Source: Lachnospiraceae bacterium
GTDB lineage: Bacteria; Bacillota; Clostridia; Lachnospirales; Lachnospiraceae
Assembly: GCA_022791815.1 (NCBI GenBank)
Contig: JAAVZU010000052.1
Coordinates: 1-36,345 of the forward strand
Reading direction: 5' to 3'
DNA: 36,345 nucleotides
Shown: positions 16,484 through 24,495 of the stretch, one piece after another
Numbering within the stretch: position 1 is the stretch's first letter
Layout of the letters: the number at the start of each line of letters is the position of its first letter
Program-made: the position numbers and the translations under genes
Notes under the pieces: model-generated
What the model saw: only the letters and a program-made list of their open reading frames with translations
Database searches by the model: none
Told to the model about the DNA's origin: nothing

Positions 16484-17551
16484 TTATTTTGCTTCAAAAT
16501 GCTGATAATCTTTTAAAGAGTTCCAGTTTCCACCCCATTGAAAACCATATTTTGTAAAAATTTTGTAAGCAACATCATTTTTGTGAATCATGTTACTTTT
16601 ATATTTTCCTTTGCATTTTGACACATCTCGTTGAATATAAGATTTACCATTTTTTGGTAAAACTATAGACCCCTTTATATAAGGATTAATTTTAGGATTA
16701 ATGTCGATTGCCAATCCATAAGCATGTTTTGATAAGTTAGAGGAACCACTGACGTTACGGAAATTAAATGCAGAGGTATTGTTCGCCTCCATAGATGTCT
16801 CATCGTCAGCTCCATAATCATCAATTAATTTCATACGTTGAATTGGATATTTTTTTTGAAATAATTCGTAGAAAACTTTCACAGTATTATTTGCTATTTT
16901 TTTATTAACCACAAGCTCTCCACTTTGAATTTTTCCTTTATAATCATAATGTTGAACCCGTACATACCGCAAATCCGAGAGTTGTACATAATTATTTTTA
17001 GTATATGACTTCCCAGTCATACGTTTTTTGGTAGAATTGGAAATTTTCTCACAATAAAAGCCTTCTTTATACAAAAATGTAACATCGGCTGCCGTTGTCA
17101 TTGAAACAATTTTAGAAAAACCACCATATATTTTTTTCTGTTCTGTTTGATTGTAGGTTCGTATTCTTACATAGTATTTTGTATTTTTCTTTAAATTCTT
17201 TATGGTTTTTGAACTTTTAGTATTATTCTTAACCCATGCACTTTTTTTAGACTTGAAATTCTTATTTGTAGCATATTGAATTTCATAGCCAGAATTATTT
17301 TTTTCAATTTTCTTCCAACGGAGAATAAGCCCATTTTTTGTGCTGTAAGCAGTAAGTGAAGTGCCTGCAGGCTTTGGTGGAGTTGGAGTAGTTGTTGGCT
17401 GAATACTTTCAAAAGGTGTACTTTCAGAACTTGCTTCTACATGATTAAAATTTAACTGACTAGAAATAGCAAAACCACTCAAAGTTATACAAAATAATCC
17501 AAGTAGAATTAGCATTTTTCCTTTGTTCTTTCTTAAAAACTTAGAATTCAT
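16484..17551 (-). CDS. Secreted FN3-M15 peptidoglycan peptidase
   Basis: The 355-aa protein has a signal/anchor segment (about 13-32), a Thr/Pro-rich linker (44-62), one FN3 module (63-153) and a C-terminal M15 zinc-peptidase domain. Its motifs are S274-K-H276...D283 and D348-Y-Q-H351. The short DYQHFE end resembles the CwlK/VanX-type subgroup that cuts L-Ala-D-Glu or D-Ala-D-Ala bonds; the exact bond cannot be assigned. The ATG directly follows the TAA of the MIF-family gene, with GGGAGG inside the end of that gene, so both are translated from one transcript. Confidence 0.87.
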   Translation of the reverse strand: MNSKFLRKNKGKMLILLGLFCITLSGFAISSQLNFNHVEASSESTPFESIQPTTTPTPPKPAGTSLTAYSTKNGLILRWKKIEKNNSGYEIQYATNKNFKSKKSAWVKNNTKSSKTIKNLKKNTKYYVRIRTYNQTEQKKIYGGFSKIVSMTTAADVTFLYKEGFYCEKISNSTKKRMTGKSYTKNNYVQLSDLRYVRVQHYDYKGKIQSGELVVNKKIANNTVKVFYELFQKKYPIQRMKLIDDYGADDETSMEANNTSAFNFRNVSGSSNLSKHAYGLAIDINPKINPYIKGSIVLPKNGKSYIQRDVSKCKGKYKSNMIHKNDVAYKIFTKYGFQWGGNWNSLKDYQHFEAK

Positions 17552-17893
17552 TTAAAAATTCCTCCCATTCCATCCCCAATCTTTTGTACTCATATATGAG
17601 ACATAAATTTTGTCTCCTGGGATGTCAAGTTCTTCTTTATATATTCTGCAAATTGCTTCCGTCAATTGATTATAGGCATCACTGGAAGCACTTCCAAAAA
17701 GTGAGACAGAAACGAATGCACCTTTTTCTAATTCATTTCCTCCCAAATAAAGATCATATTGATCCTGAAAACCAACCATTAGAAATCCTTCAGATTTTCC
17801 TAAGATAGAAACAGCTTCTCCTAGACGCTTTTTTATGGTGTCTTTCTTTTCTTTAGTAATAACTCCTGTAATTTTAGAATCAATAAATGGCAT
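17552..17893 (-). CDS. MIF-family protein (phenylpyruvate tautomerase-like)
   Basis: The open frame extends to 17929, but AAAGGGG and the family's need for a proline right after the initiator methionine place the start at ATG 17893 (MPFIDSKITG, 113 aa). That proline is the catalytic base of the tautomerase superfamily. Later features match MIF: LMVGFQDQYDLYLGG, GAFVSVSLFG, and a C-terminal YVSYMSTKDWGWNGRNF. It probably acts as a keto-enol tautomerase, though many bacterial MIF homologues lack a known substrate. It is translationally coupled (zero spacing) to the M15 peptidase gene, an odd pairing. Confidence 0.88.
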   Translation of the reverse strand: MPFIDSKITGVITKEKKDTIKKRLGEAVSILGKSEGFLMVGFQDQYDLYLGGNELEKGAFVSVSLFGSASSDAYNQLTEAICRIYKEELDIPGDKIYVSYMSTKDWGWNGRNF

Positions 17894-18201
17894 ATTTATA
17901 ACCCCTTTCTGATTATAATATCTAAACAAATCTCAATTATCCACTGCTAATTCTATCATAAAAATTATAAATATAGCAATAAAAAATTTAGAGGCAACCA
18001 GGGACAGAATATTCATGATTTTTATTTTTAATATATTAAAATTGTAATAAAGCATACAAATAAAAGAAAAATGTATGTTTGGAAGGGCAAAAAACTGTAA
18101 ATTATGACAAAAGACTATATAGAAAAGTACAAATGACGGCACAAAGCGTTTTTTTGTGTTACAGTTTGAGAGTGAAAGTATAAGAAATGGTGGGGATAAA
18201 G
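17894..18201. other. Intergenic region with candidate promoter of the orphan LytTR gene
   Basis: About 300 bp separate divergent genes. GCACAA (18139-18144), a T-run and TTACAG (18159-18164) repeat the spacing seen at 14630-14655. CACAAA/TTTGTG (from 18140 to about 18158) can form a small hairpin. No ORF with a ribosome binding site was found. Confidence 0.4.
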
Positions 18202-18498
18202 ATGATAGATAAAACGGAAGGAATGGATAGCAGAACTATTGTTTATATTGAATCAGAACGTGTTTATAGTATATTTTACATGGATAATGGAGAAAAAGTA
18301 TATGTTCGTAAGCCTTTGAATGATTTGGAAAGAATATTAGAAAGTGAAGGGATTATTCGGATTCATCGCTCTTATATGGTAAATGTACAATGGATTACAA
18401 AAATGGAAAAGGAAAATGTAAATGTGGAGTGGTGTGTGAATGGAGAGAAAACAGAAAAAAGGATAATTCCCATTGCACAAAGAAGAAGAAAAATGTGA
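18202..18498 (+). CDS. Stand-alone LytTR DNA-binding protein
   Basis: The frame opens at ATG 18187, but GGTGGGG immediately before ATAAAG favours ATG 18202 (98 aa). The whole protein is a LytTR domain (TIVYIESERVYSIFYMDNGEKV, IIRIHRSYMVNVQWI, KRIIPIAQRRRK) with no receiver. Such orphan LytTR proteins often control adjacent membrane or bacteriocin genes, and often pair with an integral membrane inhibitor (DUF3021 or LytTR-associated proteins), none of which is visible here. Its probable targets are the secreted protein and transporter genes that follow. Confidence 0.85.
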   Translation: MIDKTEGMDSRTIVYIESERVYSIFYMDNGEKVYVRKPLNDLERILESEGIIRIHRSYMVNVQWITKMEKENVNVEWCVNGEKTEKRIIPIAQRRRKM

Positions 18499-18705
18499 GG
18501 GAGAATATTTTTCAATTTTGTATAAAAATGTAAAAAAATGGAAGAAAATATTGCGTTAGGAACATTTATGATGCATTGGGAACAAAAGGGGTTGTAAATT
18601 TTATTAAAGTGAGATATTATGGATAAGTATTGCAATATAAAAAATAAACTATTTCAATCTTTAAAGATAAAATAATTTGTATAATATAAATAATGAAGGA
18701 AAAAA

Positions 18706-19314
18706 ATGAAGAACAAAGTTATTAAACTAATTGGTGCATTTATGATAGTCGTGTCTTTAGTTACAATGATGCCAATTGAAAGTGTGGAGGCTGCTTATAA
18801 TAAGTATAGTACATATACTTATACAACAGGATGGGGTCCATGGAAACACAAATATGACTGTACTGTATACAAGGATAGTATTTCTTATTATACTATTTTT
18901 TATGGTACGGGGAAGGTATCAACAGGTTTTGATTATAAACCTAATAAGAAAAATAATATTGTAATATCACAGACAACAAGTTTTAGTATTTCATCACAAA
19001 CAAAAAATACTCTTAATGTAGGTGTGGATTTTAGTGATTATGGTGTTCCAGTAAATGTTGGTGGCTCTGTTGACAAAACTAAAGCAAATACATGGGGAGT
19101 ATCAAGTACTATAACAAGAACAGTTGATAAGAGTGATCCGGTTGGATATTATTCATATAATGTTCTCTTAAATACCATGAAATTAAAAATTGAAAAGAAG
19201 GAAAATGGAAAAAACAAGGGTACAATTAAATTTAGTGCCCCAAGCAGTGAAGCATATAGATCAATTGTTTATAGTAAAACAGGTAATTATACTGATGCTA
19301 CAAAGTATTACTAA
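18706..19314 (+). CDS. Secreted beta-rich protein, possible pore-former or bacteriocin-like
   Basis: The 202-aa product has a clear signal peptide (1-29, ending ESVEA). The mature part is rich in Ser, Thr, Tyr and Lys. From about residue 88 to 145 polar and hydrophobic residues alternate (TTSFSISSQTKNTLNVGVDF, a gap, then VNVGGSVDKTKANTWGVSST), typical of membrane-inserting beta-hairpins in aerolysin-like toxins and also of plain beta-sandwich proteins. I do not recognise the family. An orphan LytTR gene precedes it and a lipoprotein/ABC exporter set follows, a layout common to bacteriocin or toxin loci. A hairpin terminator follows its stop. Confidence 0.75.
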   Translation: MKNKVIKLIGAFMIVVSLVTMMPIESVEAAYNKYSTYTYTTGWGPWKHKYDCTVYKDSISYYTIFYGTGKVSTGFDYKPNKKNNIVISQTTSFSISSQTKNTLNVGVDFSDYGVPVNVGGSVDKTKANTWGVSSTITRTVDKSDPVGYYSYNVLLNTMKLKIEKKENGKNKGTIKFSAPSSEAYRSIVYSKTGNYTDATKYY

Positions 19315-19339
19315 TTTAAGTTATGGTAATTAAGAGTAG

Positions 19340-19369
19340 AAAGGGGCAAGTATTATTTGTCCCTTTTTA
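19340..19369 (+). terminator. Intrinsic terminator after the secreted protein gene
   Basis: AAAGGGGCAA (19340-19349) pairs with TTTGTCCCTTT around a short loop and runs into five T. Confidence 0.75.
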
Positions 19370-19462
19370 TGCAGACAGTAATATGTCAAAATAAACAGAG
19401 AGTAAATGACTGATAGGAATATTAGGAATTAAATATATTAATAGAAAGGCTTGAAAAAGAGA

Positions 19463-20323
19463 ATGAGAAAATGTATTGTGGTGTTTTTTTTGTTGTTGTG
19501 TGTTATGCTTACTGGATGTGGGAAAAAAAGCACAACAGAGGTACATGAATTTTATGATAACGGAAAGTATATTAGTGTAGATGTGCAGGCAGATGTAATA
19601 TCATTTAATTTGGCATTACTTACAAAAGATAAGGTAAAAGAGGTTAATTATTTGTCATTAGGGGGAGAAGATGTTTCTCCAACTGATTTTTCTGGTGAAA
19701 TAGATGCAAATATGGTGGAACAGATTGAAAATTATCATTATAGAGATCTATATTTTTCTTATTGGCTGGTAACGGTGACCCCAAATGAAGAGGTTACTAC
19801 TGCTGAAATAAACAATATGAATATCAGTGTAGATGGTGAAAAGAGAAAAATTGAATTTTCAACACCAATTAAGTTTTCATCTGGAAGCGGAACAAAGTTC
19901 TCAGGTGCATTAGAGGCATCTGTTGTTCCAAATGAGTTTAGCAGCAGTTTTATTGACAATACACAAACATGTATCTATACATGGAATGCCACGGAAAAAT
20001 TGAAGATAACTGACATAAAGGCAAATGCTTTTATTGAGCCACACATTAAATTTATAAATGAGGAAAAGATAGAATCTGATAAAACCAGTGAAAAAGAATT
20101 GTCAGGCTCAGTAACGGCAGAGATAGTTTTTAAACCACTTGTGGAATGTAAATTTCAATCTATATGCACAACTATGACCGTAAAATATGAAACAGAAAAA
20201 GGTGAGGATGAATTTCGGACACCTTTGGTATTTGATCCGGTTTATCCAATAAATGAAGAAAAATCAGATAATATAAAATTACTTATGGATGAAATAATAG
20301 ATCATACATATCAAAAGGAGTAA
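19463..20323 (+). CDS. Lipoprotein associated with an ABC exporter
   Basis: The frame includes an upstream TTG (19451), only one base from AGAAAGG; ATG 19463 gives a normal lipoprotein start (286 aa), though its spacing of 13 is long, so either is possible. A hydrophobic signal sequence ends in the lipobox LTGC, so the mature protein is lipid-anchored. The rest is beta-rich (ISVDVQADVISFNL, VVPNEFSSSFIDNTQTCIYTW) with no named domain. It lies 2 bp upstream of the adaptor gene and so belongs to the exporter operon. It may act as an immunity or extracellular partner protein. Confidence 0.82.
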   Translation: MRKCIVVFFLLLCVMLTGCGKKSTTEVHEFYDNGKYISVDVQADVISFNLALLTKDKVKEVNYLSLGGEDVSPTDFSGEIDANMVEQIENYHYRDLYFSYWLVTVTPNEEVTTAEINNMNISVDGEKRKIEFSTPIKFSSGSGTKFSGALEASVVPNEFSSSFIDNTQTCIYTWNATEKLKITDIKANAFIEPHIKFINEEKIESDKTSEKELSGSVTAEIVFKPLVECKFQSICTTMTVKYETEKGEDEFRTPLVFDPVYPINEEKSDNIKLLMDEIIDHTYQKE

Positions 20324-20325
20324 AA

Positions 20326-21198
20326 ATGAAGGCTAAGTATATTTCAACTTTAGTGATTATAAGCATAATGGTAGTATGTTTGGTAGGAATTGTCTCATTT
20401 ACAAAGGGTTCTAATACAAATGATGAATTTGAAATGCCAGAAGAAGTTAATAACAATATTACGCAAATAAGATCGCAGGTAATGAGTGATAATATTACAA
20501 GTACAGTTACAATGGATGGAGAGGTTTGTTCTGGAATATATGGAGAATCTGATAAATATATAGATGTTACTTTTGATAAAAAAAAATCTTATGATAGTTT
20601 CTATTTGAAATATAAAATAGGACAGGATTTAAAAAAAGGGGATACACTATACCATGTTGGAGGAAAAGAATACAAATCTGAATATAATGGGAGAATAGTC
20701 TCACAGGAAATAACAAAAGAATATGCACATATAACAATTATGGATTATGATTCTATTGTAATTGCAGCATCGCTTGACTTAGAAAAGCTACAACAGATAA
20801 AAATTGGTAAAAAGGTTACTATACAGTTGCAGAGTGAGAAAGGAAAAAATAAGAAAATAAAAAGTAAAATTGTTGGTATTGGATCAACTGTAGAAGATGG
20901 TAAGGTAGATATCTACATAAGTAATAAAGGAAAATTATTATTAGGTACAAAGATGAAAGTTAGCTATACAAATAAGAAAAAAGCAAAAAGTTTGTACATC
21001 TTAAAAAAGATGCTTATAAACGATGGAGATGTTTATTATGTAAATGTATTAGAAGGTAATAAGACAAAAAGTATAGAAGTAAAAATTGGTGAAGAGTTTC
21101 AATTGGAAGAAGAAGGACAAAAAATAGAATACATTGAGATTTTAGAAGGTTTGTCTGGAAATGAGACATTAGTTTTGGAAGAAGTAATGGAGAAATAA
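20326..21198 (+). CDS. Membrane-fusion (MacA/HlyD-like) adaptor of an ABC exporter
   Basis: The 290-aa protein has one N-terminal membrane segment (about 5-25). A region resembling the split biotinyl-lipoyl fold follows (KKGDTLYHVGGKEYKSEYNGRI), then a beta-barrel-like part (IKIGKKVTIQLQSEKGK, IVGIGSTVEDGKVDIYI) and a C-terminal segment (VYYVNVLEGNKTKSIEVKIG). This is the arrangement of Gram-positive adaptors that work with MacB-type ATPase/permease pairs. It is shorter than usual because the helical hairpin is nearly absent. It follows the lipoprotein gene by 2 bp (AAAAGGAG overlaps its end) and precedes the ATPase gene by 6 bp. Confidence 0.78.
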   Translation: MKAKYISTLVIISIMVVCLVGIVSFTKGSNTNDEFEMPEEVNNNITQIRSQVMSDNITSTVTMDGEVCSGIYGESDKYIDVTFDKKKSYDSFYLKYKIGQDLKKGDTLYHVGGKEYKSEYNGRIVSQEITKEYAHITIMDYDSIVIAASLDLEKLQQIKIGKKVTIQLQSEKGKNKKIKSKIVGIGSTVEDGKVDIYISNKGKLLLGTKMKVSYTNKKKAKSLYILKKMLINDGDVYYVNVLEGNKTKSIEVKIGEEFQLEEEGQKIEYIEILEGLSGNETLVLEEVMEK

Positions 21199-21204
21199 TA
21201 CAAG

Positions 21205-21765
21205 ATGTGTAACAAAGCAAGAATAATAAAGTTGGAAGCTATAAGTAAAAGTTATGATGGTAAGACAAATGTAATTGATAATCTAAATCTTGAAATTTAT
21301 GCGGGAGATATTGTTGTTATTGAAGGTAAATCAGGGTCGGGAAAAAGCACATTATTAAATATTTTAGGAATGTTACATAACTTTGATCAAGGTACTTATA
21401 GGTTTAAGAATACTTTGATCAGCAATAAAAATAACAGAAAAAAAGCGTATTTTAGATCAGAAAAAGTGGGTTTTATTTTTCAGTCATATCATTTAATGGA
21501 AAATTTGACTGTGATGGATAATATCTTATTACCATACTTATATGGTAATAAGAAGTTAGATAATATTGTAATAAATAGGGCACTAAAATATATGGAACAG
21601 TTCAATTTATCAGGTATGGAAAATAAAAAAGTCTCATTATTGTCTGGAGGAGAAAAGCAGCGTGTAGCTATGGTTCGTGCAATTATTAAAGAGCCAAAAG
21701 TTGTTATAGCAGATGAACCAACGGGTAGTGTAAAAAAGGTAAAACACTACCCAAAAAAATACTAA
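21205..21765 (+). pseudogene. MacB-like ABC ATPase interrupted by the mobile element
   Basis: The gene codes for a MacB/LolD-type ATPase with Walker A (GKSGSGKST), a Q-loop (FQSYHLMENLTVMDN), the signature LSGGEKQRVAMVRA and Walker B VVIADEPTG. The host sequence ends at ADEPTGS (about 21729); the expected LD of the D-loop and the H-loop are missing, and the frame runs 11 codons into element DNA to a stop at 21767 or earlier. ATP hydrolysis should be abolished. The rest of the gene, and probably the permease, should lie past the right end of the element, outside the window. Excision could restore the gene. Confidence 0.9.
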
Positions 21766-23125
21766 CGACTTCTCTGTCGCTGTTTATGCGGATTTCTTTA
21801 ATTACAGACCGCCAGAGAGTACGTTTCTCTTCTCTGGTCAGATTATTATAAATCTCTTTAAAATCTTTATCTAATAATCTGCGGACCTTTGAAAAATTTG
21901 GAGGAGTTTCTACATTGTTTTCTGGTAACTCATTTAAGGCAGCAGTATAAATTTCATAATCTTTCTTGTATTCTTCTATGTCAATTAAATCATTTACATA
22001 AAGATCCTTCAATTTAGACAGCTTGCTTTTGATGGCTGCTTTATCTTTTGCTACAGAGTTTCTTTTTTTCTTGGCAGCAGATACCGACCAAGCAGTTTCT
22101 ACTTTTTTTATCTCATTCTCTAAATTGTCAAACAACCATTTTTCAATGGTATCTTCGTTGATTGAACGATTATTATTACACAATTTTCTTTGAAAATGCT
22201 GATTACAGCGATAGTATGCGTGTTTTAAACCATCTCGACAAATGGCATATCCAATCAATTTATGACCACATTCATCACAAACCAAAGTAGAGGTGAATAT
22301 ATATACATTACCTGTCTTTGTTTTTCTAGAGTTTCTTTTACGAAGTTCTTGAACTCTTTGAAACTGCTTTTTTGAAATAATCGGCTCACAAAAGTTTTCA
22401 TTAAATCTATTGTTACGATTATACACACCAGAATACAACTCTTCTTTTAACATTCGCCGAAAAGTAGCATCACACCAATTCACCCCATATTTTTGACGAA
22501 TATAAGTTATAGTGCCTCGCTGCGTTACATTTTTTTCGTAGTAATCAAAAGCATCCTGAACAATTGCAGCTTTTTCTTCGTCAATTTCAAGACGTTTTTC
22601 AGAATTTATCTTGTATCCGAACAAACACTTGCCAGATACAACTGTTCCTCTGGAAATTTTACTATCAAACACAACATCTATCCTTTCCCCGTCAATATCT
22701 GCCTCATTTTGAGCGATTGATAGTTTAACGTTGATATATAAACGTCCATTCGCTGTTGTTGTATCATATTCTTCATCTGTAGTTAACCACTCACAATTAT
22801 GTTGTTCTAAAATCTCCATAACCTTATAATAATCTGCCACAGAGCGAAACCAACGATCGAGCCGACAGAACAGAAGCAAGTCAATTTCATCACGCTTCAC
22901 GGCTTCGATCATGTTCTGAAATTCTGCTCGCTTATGCATGTTTTTTCTGGCGGTTTTAGCAGCATCTATATAAGTTCCTGCTATAATCCATCCTTTTTCT
23001 TTAGCATATTTTTCAAGTCGTTCTTGTTGAGCCTCCAAAGATAGTCCAGAAATTTTCTGTTCTTCTCCAGAAACTCTAATATACAAAGCAACTCTTTTTA
23101 TGTTCTCGTTTTCTTTTTTTCTCAT
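21704..23125 (-). CDS. Large serine recombinase (integrase)
   Basis: The 473-aa protein has the resolvase-type catalytic domain (YIRVSGEEQ with nucleophile S19; later FCRLDRWFRSVADYY), a recombinase domain (RGTVVSGKCLFGYKI onward), a zinc ribbon (CDECGHKL...YYRCN) and a coiled-coil region rich in K/E. It catalyses att-site integration and excision. The frame extends to GTG 23134, but AAAGGAAG is spaced for ATG 23125. The stop at 21704 lies in host DNA: the last few residues (about PLVHLL) are encoded by the interrupted ATPase gene, so the C-terminus changes on excision. Confidence 0.93.
   Translation of the reverse strand: MRKKENENIKRVALYIRVSGEEQKISGLSLEAQQERLEKYAKEKGWIIAGTYIDAAKTARKNMHKRAEFQNMIEAVKRDEIDLLLFCRLDRWFRSVADYYKVMEILEQHNCEWLTTDEEYDTTTANGRLYINVKLSIAQNEADIDGERIDVVFDSKISRGTVVSGKCLFGYKINSEKRLEIDEEKAAIVQDAFDYYEKNVTQRGTITYIRQKYGVNWCDATFRRMLKEELYSGVYNRNNRFNENFCEPIISKKQFQRVQELRKRNSRKTKTGNVYIFTSTLVCDECGHKLIGYAICRDGLKHAYYRCNQHFQRKLCNNNRSINEDTIEKWLFDNLENEIKKVETAWSVSAAKKKRNSVAKDKAAIKSKLSKLKDLYVNDLIDIEEYKKDYEIYTAALNELPENNVETPPNFSKVRRLLDKDFKEIYNNLTREEKRTLWRSVIKEIRINSDREVVSIFLGSVLPFLHYPLVHLL
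21723..21752. other. Left attachment site (attL) of the element
   Basis: The ATPase reading frame loses homology at 21723-21729 (GGGTAGT). A perfect 9-bp inverted repeat GGGTAGTGT (21723-21731) / ACACTACCC (21744-21752) with a 12-bp centre spans the boundary, as often seen in serine-recombinase att sites. The exact crossover cannot be fixed without attR. Confidence 0.7.
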
Positions 23126-23185
23126 ACTTGACACTTCCTTTTTATTTGAAATACCTGCACAAATATGATATAATTATAGTACAAG

Positions 23186-23201
23186 TAAGATTTTCATCTT
23201 A
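23186..23201. promoter_or_regulatory. Palindrome in the recombinase leader
   Basis: TAAGAT (23186-23191) and ATCTTA (23196-23201) flank a 4-base centre, upstream of the leftward recombinase. A TATAAT-like stretch lies downstream of it on the leftward strand but lacks a convincing -35. Confidence 0.35.
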
Positions 23202-23220
23202 TTTTGTGTAATTTAGTTTG

Positions 23221-23250
23221 CCATGGCGGTCTGTGACCGCCATGGTTTTT
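23221..23250 (+). terminator. Perfect GC-rich hairpin between recombinase and exonuclease-like genes
   Basis: CCATGGCGGTC (23221-23231) pairs perfectly with GACCGCCATGG (23235-23245) around a 3-base loop. A T-run follows only on the rightward strand, although both neighbouring genes run leftward. It may still stall leftward transcripts or block antisense ones. Confidence 0.6.
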
Positions 23251-23263
23251 GTTTACTCAAAAA

Positions 23264-24196
23264 TTATTCACAATTTTCAAGCATATCATAAAAAATATTT
23301 TCTGAAATAATCTCTATATCACACCCATTTAATTTTAATTTTTCGGCTTTTTTATGTTTGGAACTTTTTCCGTCTTTTACTAAAGAATAATCTTCATAAA
23401 CTCCAATAACTAAATAATTTACTTTTTTAGAAACAGTATCTACACAAAAACCGCCATAATCTACAACAATTTGTGCTAATTCTTTTCTTGTTCCAACTTT
23501 TAATTTTCCAGTAAAAACAAAAGTTTTGTTAAAAAACGGATTATTTTCGTCTATTGTTTGTGTGTTTGGAGAAAGATCTTTCAAACTAGAGCGAGAATAA
23601 CTACGATTTTTTTTGAACGAATTAATGAAAGCATCTTTGTCATTAACAAGCGTTAAAAGATTAGAATAACATTGATATGAAAGCTCACAACCAGAATTTG
23701 CCCTATGATATTTTTCCTTTGCAATTTTGAAATAATCACAGAGATCGGGTATTCTATGATGTGAAAGTTCTGGAAGAAGTTTTCTGGCATATCTTAATGT
23801 GTCAATATAGTCGTTAGTAAAAGGTTTATTGAGGTAGCGTATTGAGGAATCATATAAAAAGTTGATATCAAAGTTTACACAATGCCCTACAACAACATCA
23901 TTTCCGATAAAAGAGAAAAAATCTGTAAAGACCTCTTTTGGAGAAGGAGCATTTAATAACATTTCATTTGTAATACCAGTTAAATCATATAAACATTCAT
24001 CAATGCAATTGTTGATATTTGGGTTAATTAATGAAGAAAACTCACCAATTTTCTCTTCATTTGAATATTTATGTGCAGCTACCTCAATAATTGAATCGTC
24101 AATAAAGGCATAACCTGTAACAACAATATCAATGACAACAAAGCTATCTGGAAATGTAACAATGCTTTTTCCTTTATTTATTCTATTTTTTTTCAT
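23264..24196 (-). CDS. Exonuclease-fold (DEDDh-like) protein with BRCT domain, catalytic residues altered
   Basis: The 310-aa protein joins a DnaQ-like exonuclease fold (about 18-185) to a C-terminal BRCT domain (about 222-308; FVFTGKLKVGTRKELAQIV, KVNYLVIG). Motif I reads VID23-I-V25-VTG where active enzymes have DxE. Motif II GHCVNFD110 is kept. Motif III reads H164-RANS-G169, where Asp is expected five residues after His. Two of the four acidic metal ligands are thus lost, and nuclease activity is unlikely. DNA-end or nick binding through BRCT may remain. GGAGG precedes the ATG. It lies between repressor and recombinase and may be co-transcribed with the latter. Confidence 0.82.
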   Translation of the reverse strand: MKKNRINKGKSIVTFPDSFVVIDIVVTGYAFIDDSIIEVAAHKYSNEEKIGEFSSLINPNINNCIDECLYDLTGITNEMLLNAPSPKEVFTDFFSFIGNDVVVGHCVNFDINFLYDSSIRYLNKPFTNDYIDTLRYARKLLPELSHHRIPDLCDYFKIAKEKYHRANSGCELSYQCYSNLLTLVNDKDAFINSFKKNRSYSRSSLKDLSPNTQTIDENNPFFNKTFVFTGKLKVGTRKELAQIVVDYGGFCVDTVSKKVNYLVIGVYEDYSLVKDGKSSKHKKAEKLKLNGCDIEIISENIFYDMLENCE

Positions 24197-24291
24197 AATA
24201 AAACCTCCTGCAGTATATTTTTAAAAGCATAAAACACTTAAATTTTTAAAAAAACATATATAAAAAAAGATATAAAGAGACAATCAGAAAC

Positions 24292-24309
24292 TATAAAGAT
24301 ATCTTTATA
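24292..24309. promoter_or_regulatory. 18-bp perfect palindrome
   Basis: TATAAAGATATCTTTATA is an exact palindrome about 96 bp upstream of the leftward exonuclease-like gene. It is a plausible regulator-binding site, although its AT-richness makes chance occurrence possible. Confidence 0.45.
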
Positions 24310-24315
24310 TAAGAC

Positions 24316-24494
24316 AGCACCCAACAAAAAAATGGGAAGGTGATGCCTTATTTTGATACAATACTTACACATTGAAGATAAAACAAATATATATGCTATT
24401 TATTACAGAAACGAAAAAGTCTTGATTTACAATACTAGTTTTGCAGGTGATTGTAAATTCTATATTTTAAAATAAAATAATTTTGTTGGGTGCT
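24316..24494. repeat. 14-bp perfect inverted repeat enclosing a small ORF
   Basis: AGCACCCAACAAAA (24316-24329) is exactly complementary to TTTTGTTGGGTGCT (24481-24494). The right arm starts 1 bp beyond the repressor stop codon on the leftward strand. Transcripts over this region could fold end to end. Confidence 0.75.
24353..24475 (+). CDS. Possible 40-aa small protein between inverted-repeat arms
   Basis: A TTG start gives a 40-residue frame (begins MIQYLHIEDKTNIYAIYYR, ends CKFYILK). A GGAAGGTG lies about 11 bases upstream, a loose spacing. The peptide is tyrosine-rich, neither strongly hydrophobic nor similar to anything I recognise. The perfect flanking arms recall mRNAs with 5'-3' pairing that limits translation, but this is speculation. 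Confidence 0.3.
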   Translation: MIQYLHIEDKTNIYAIYYRNEKVLIYNTSFAGDCKFYILK

Positions 24495-24495
24495 T

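Noticed and set aside
18538-18597. 19-codon frame MEENIALGTFMMHWEQKGL after the orphan LytTR gene, considered as a signal peptide precursor
   Set aside because: No ribosome binding site or leader/processing motif is present.
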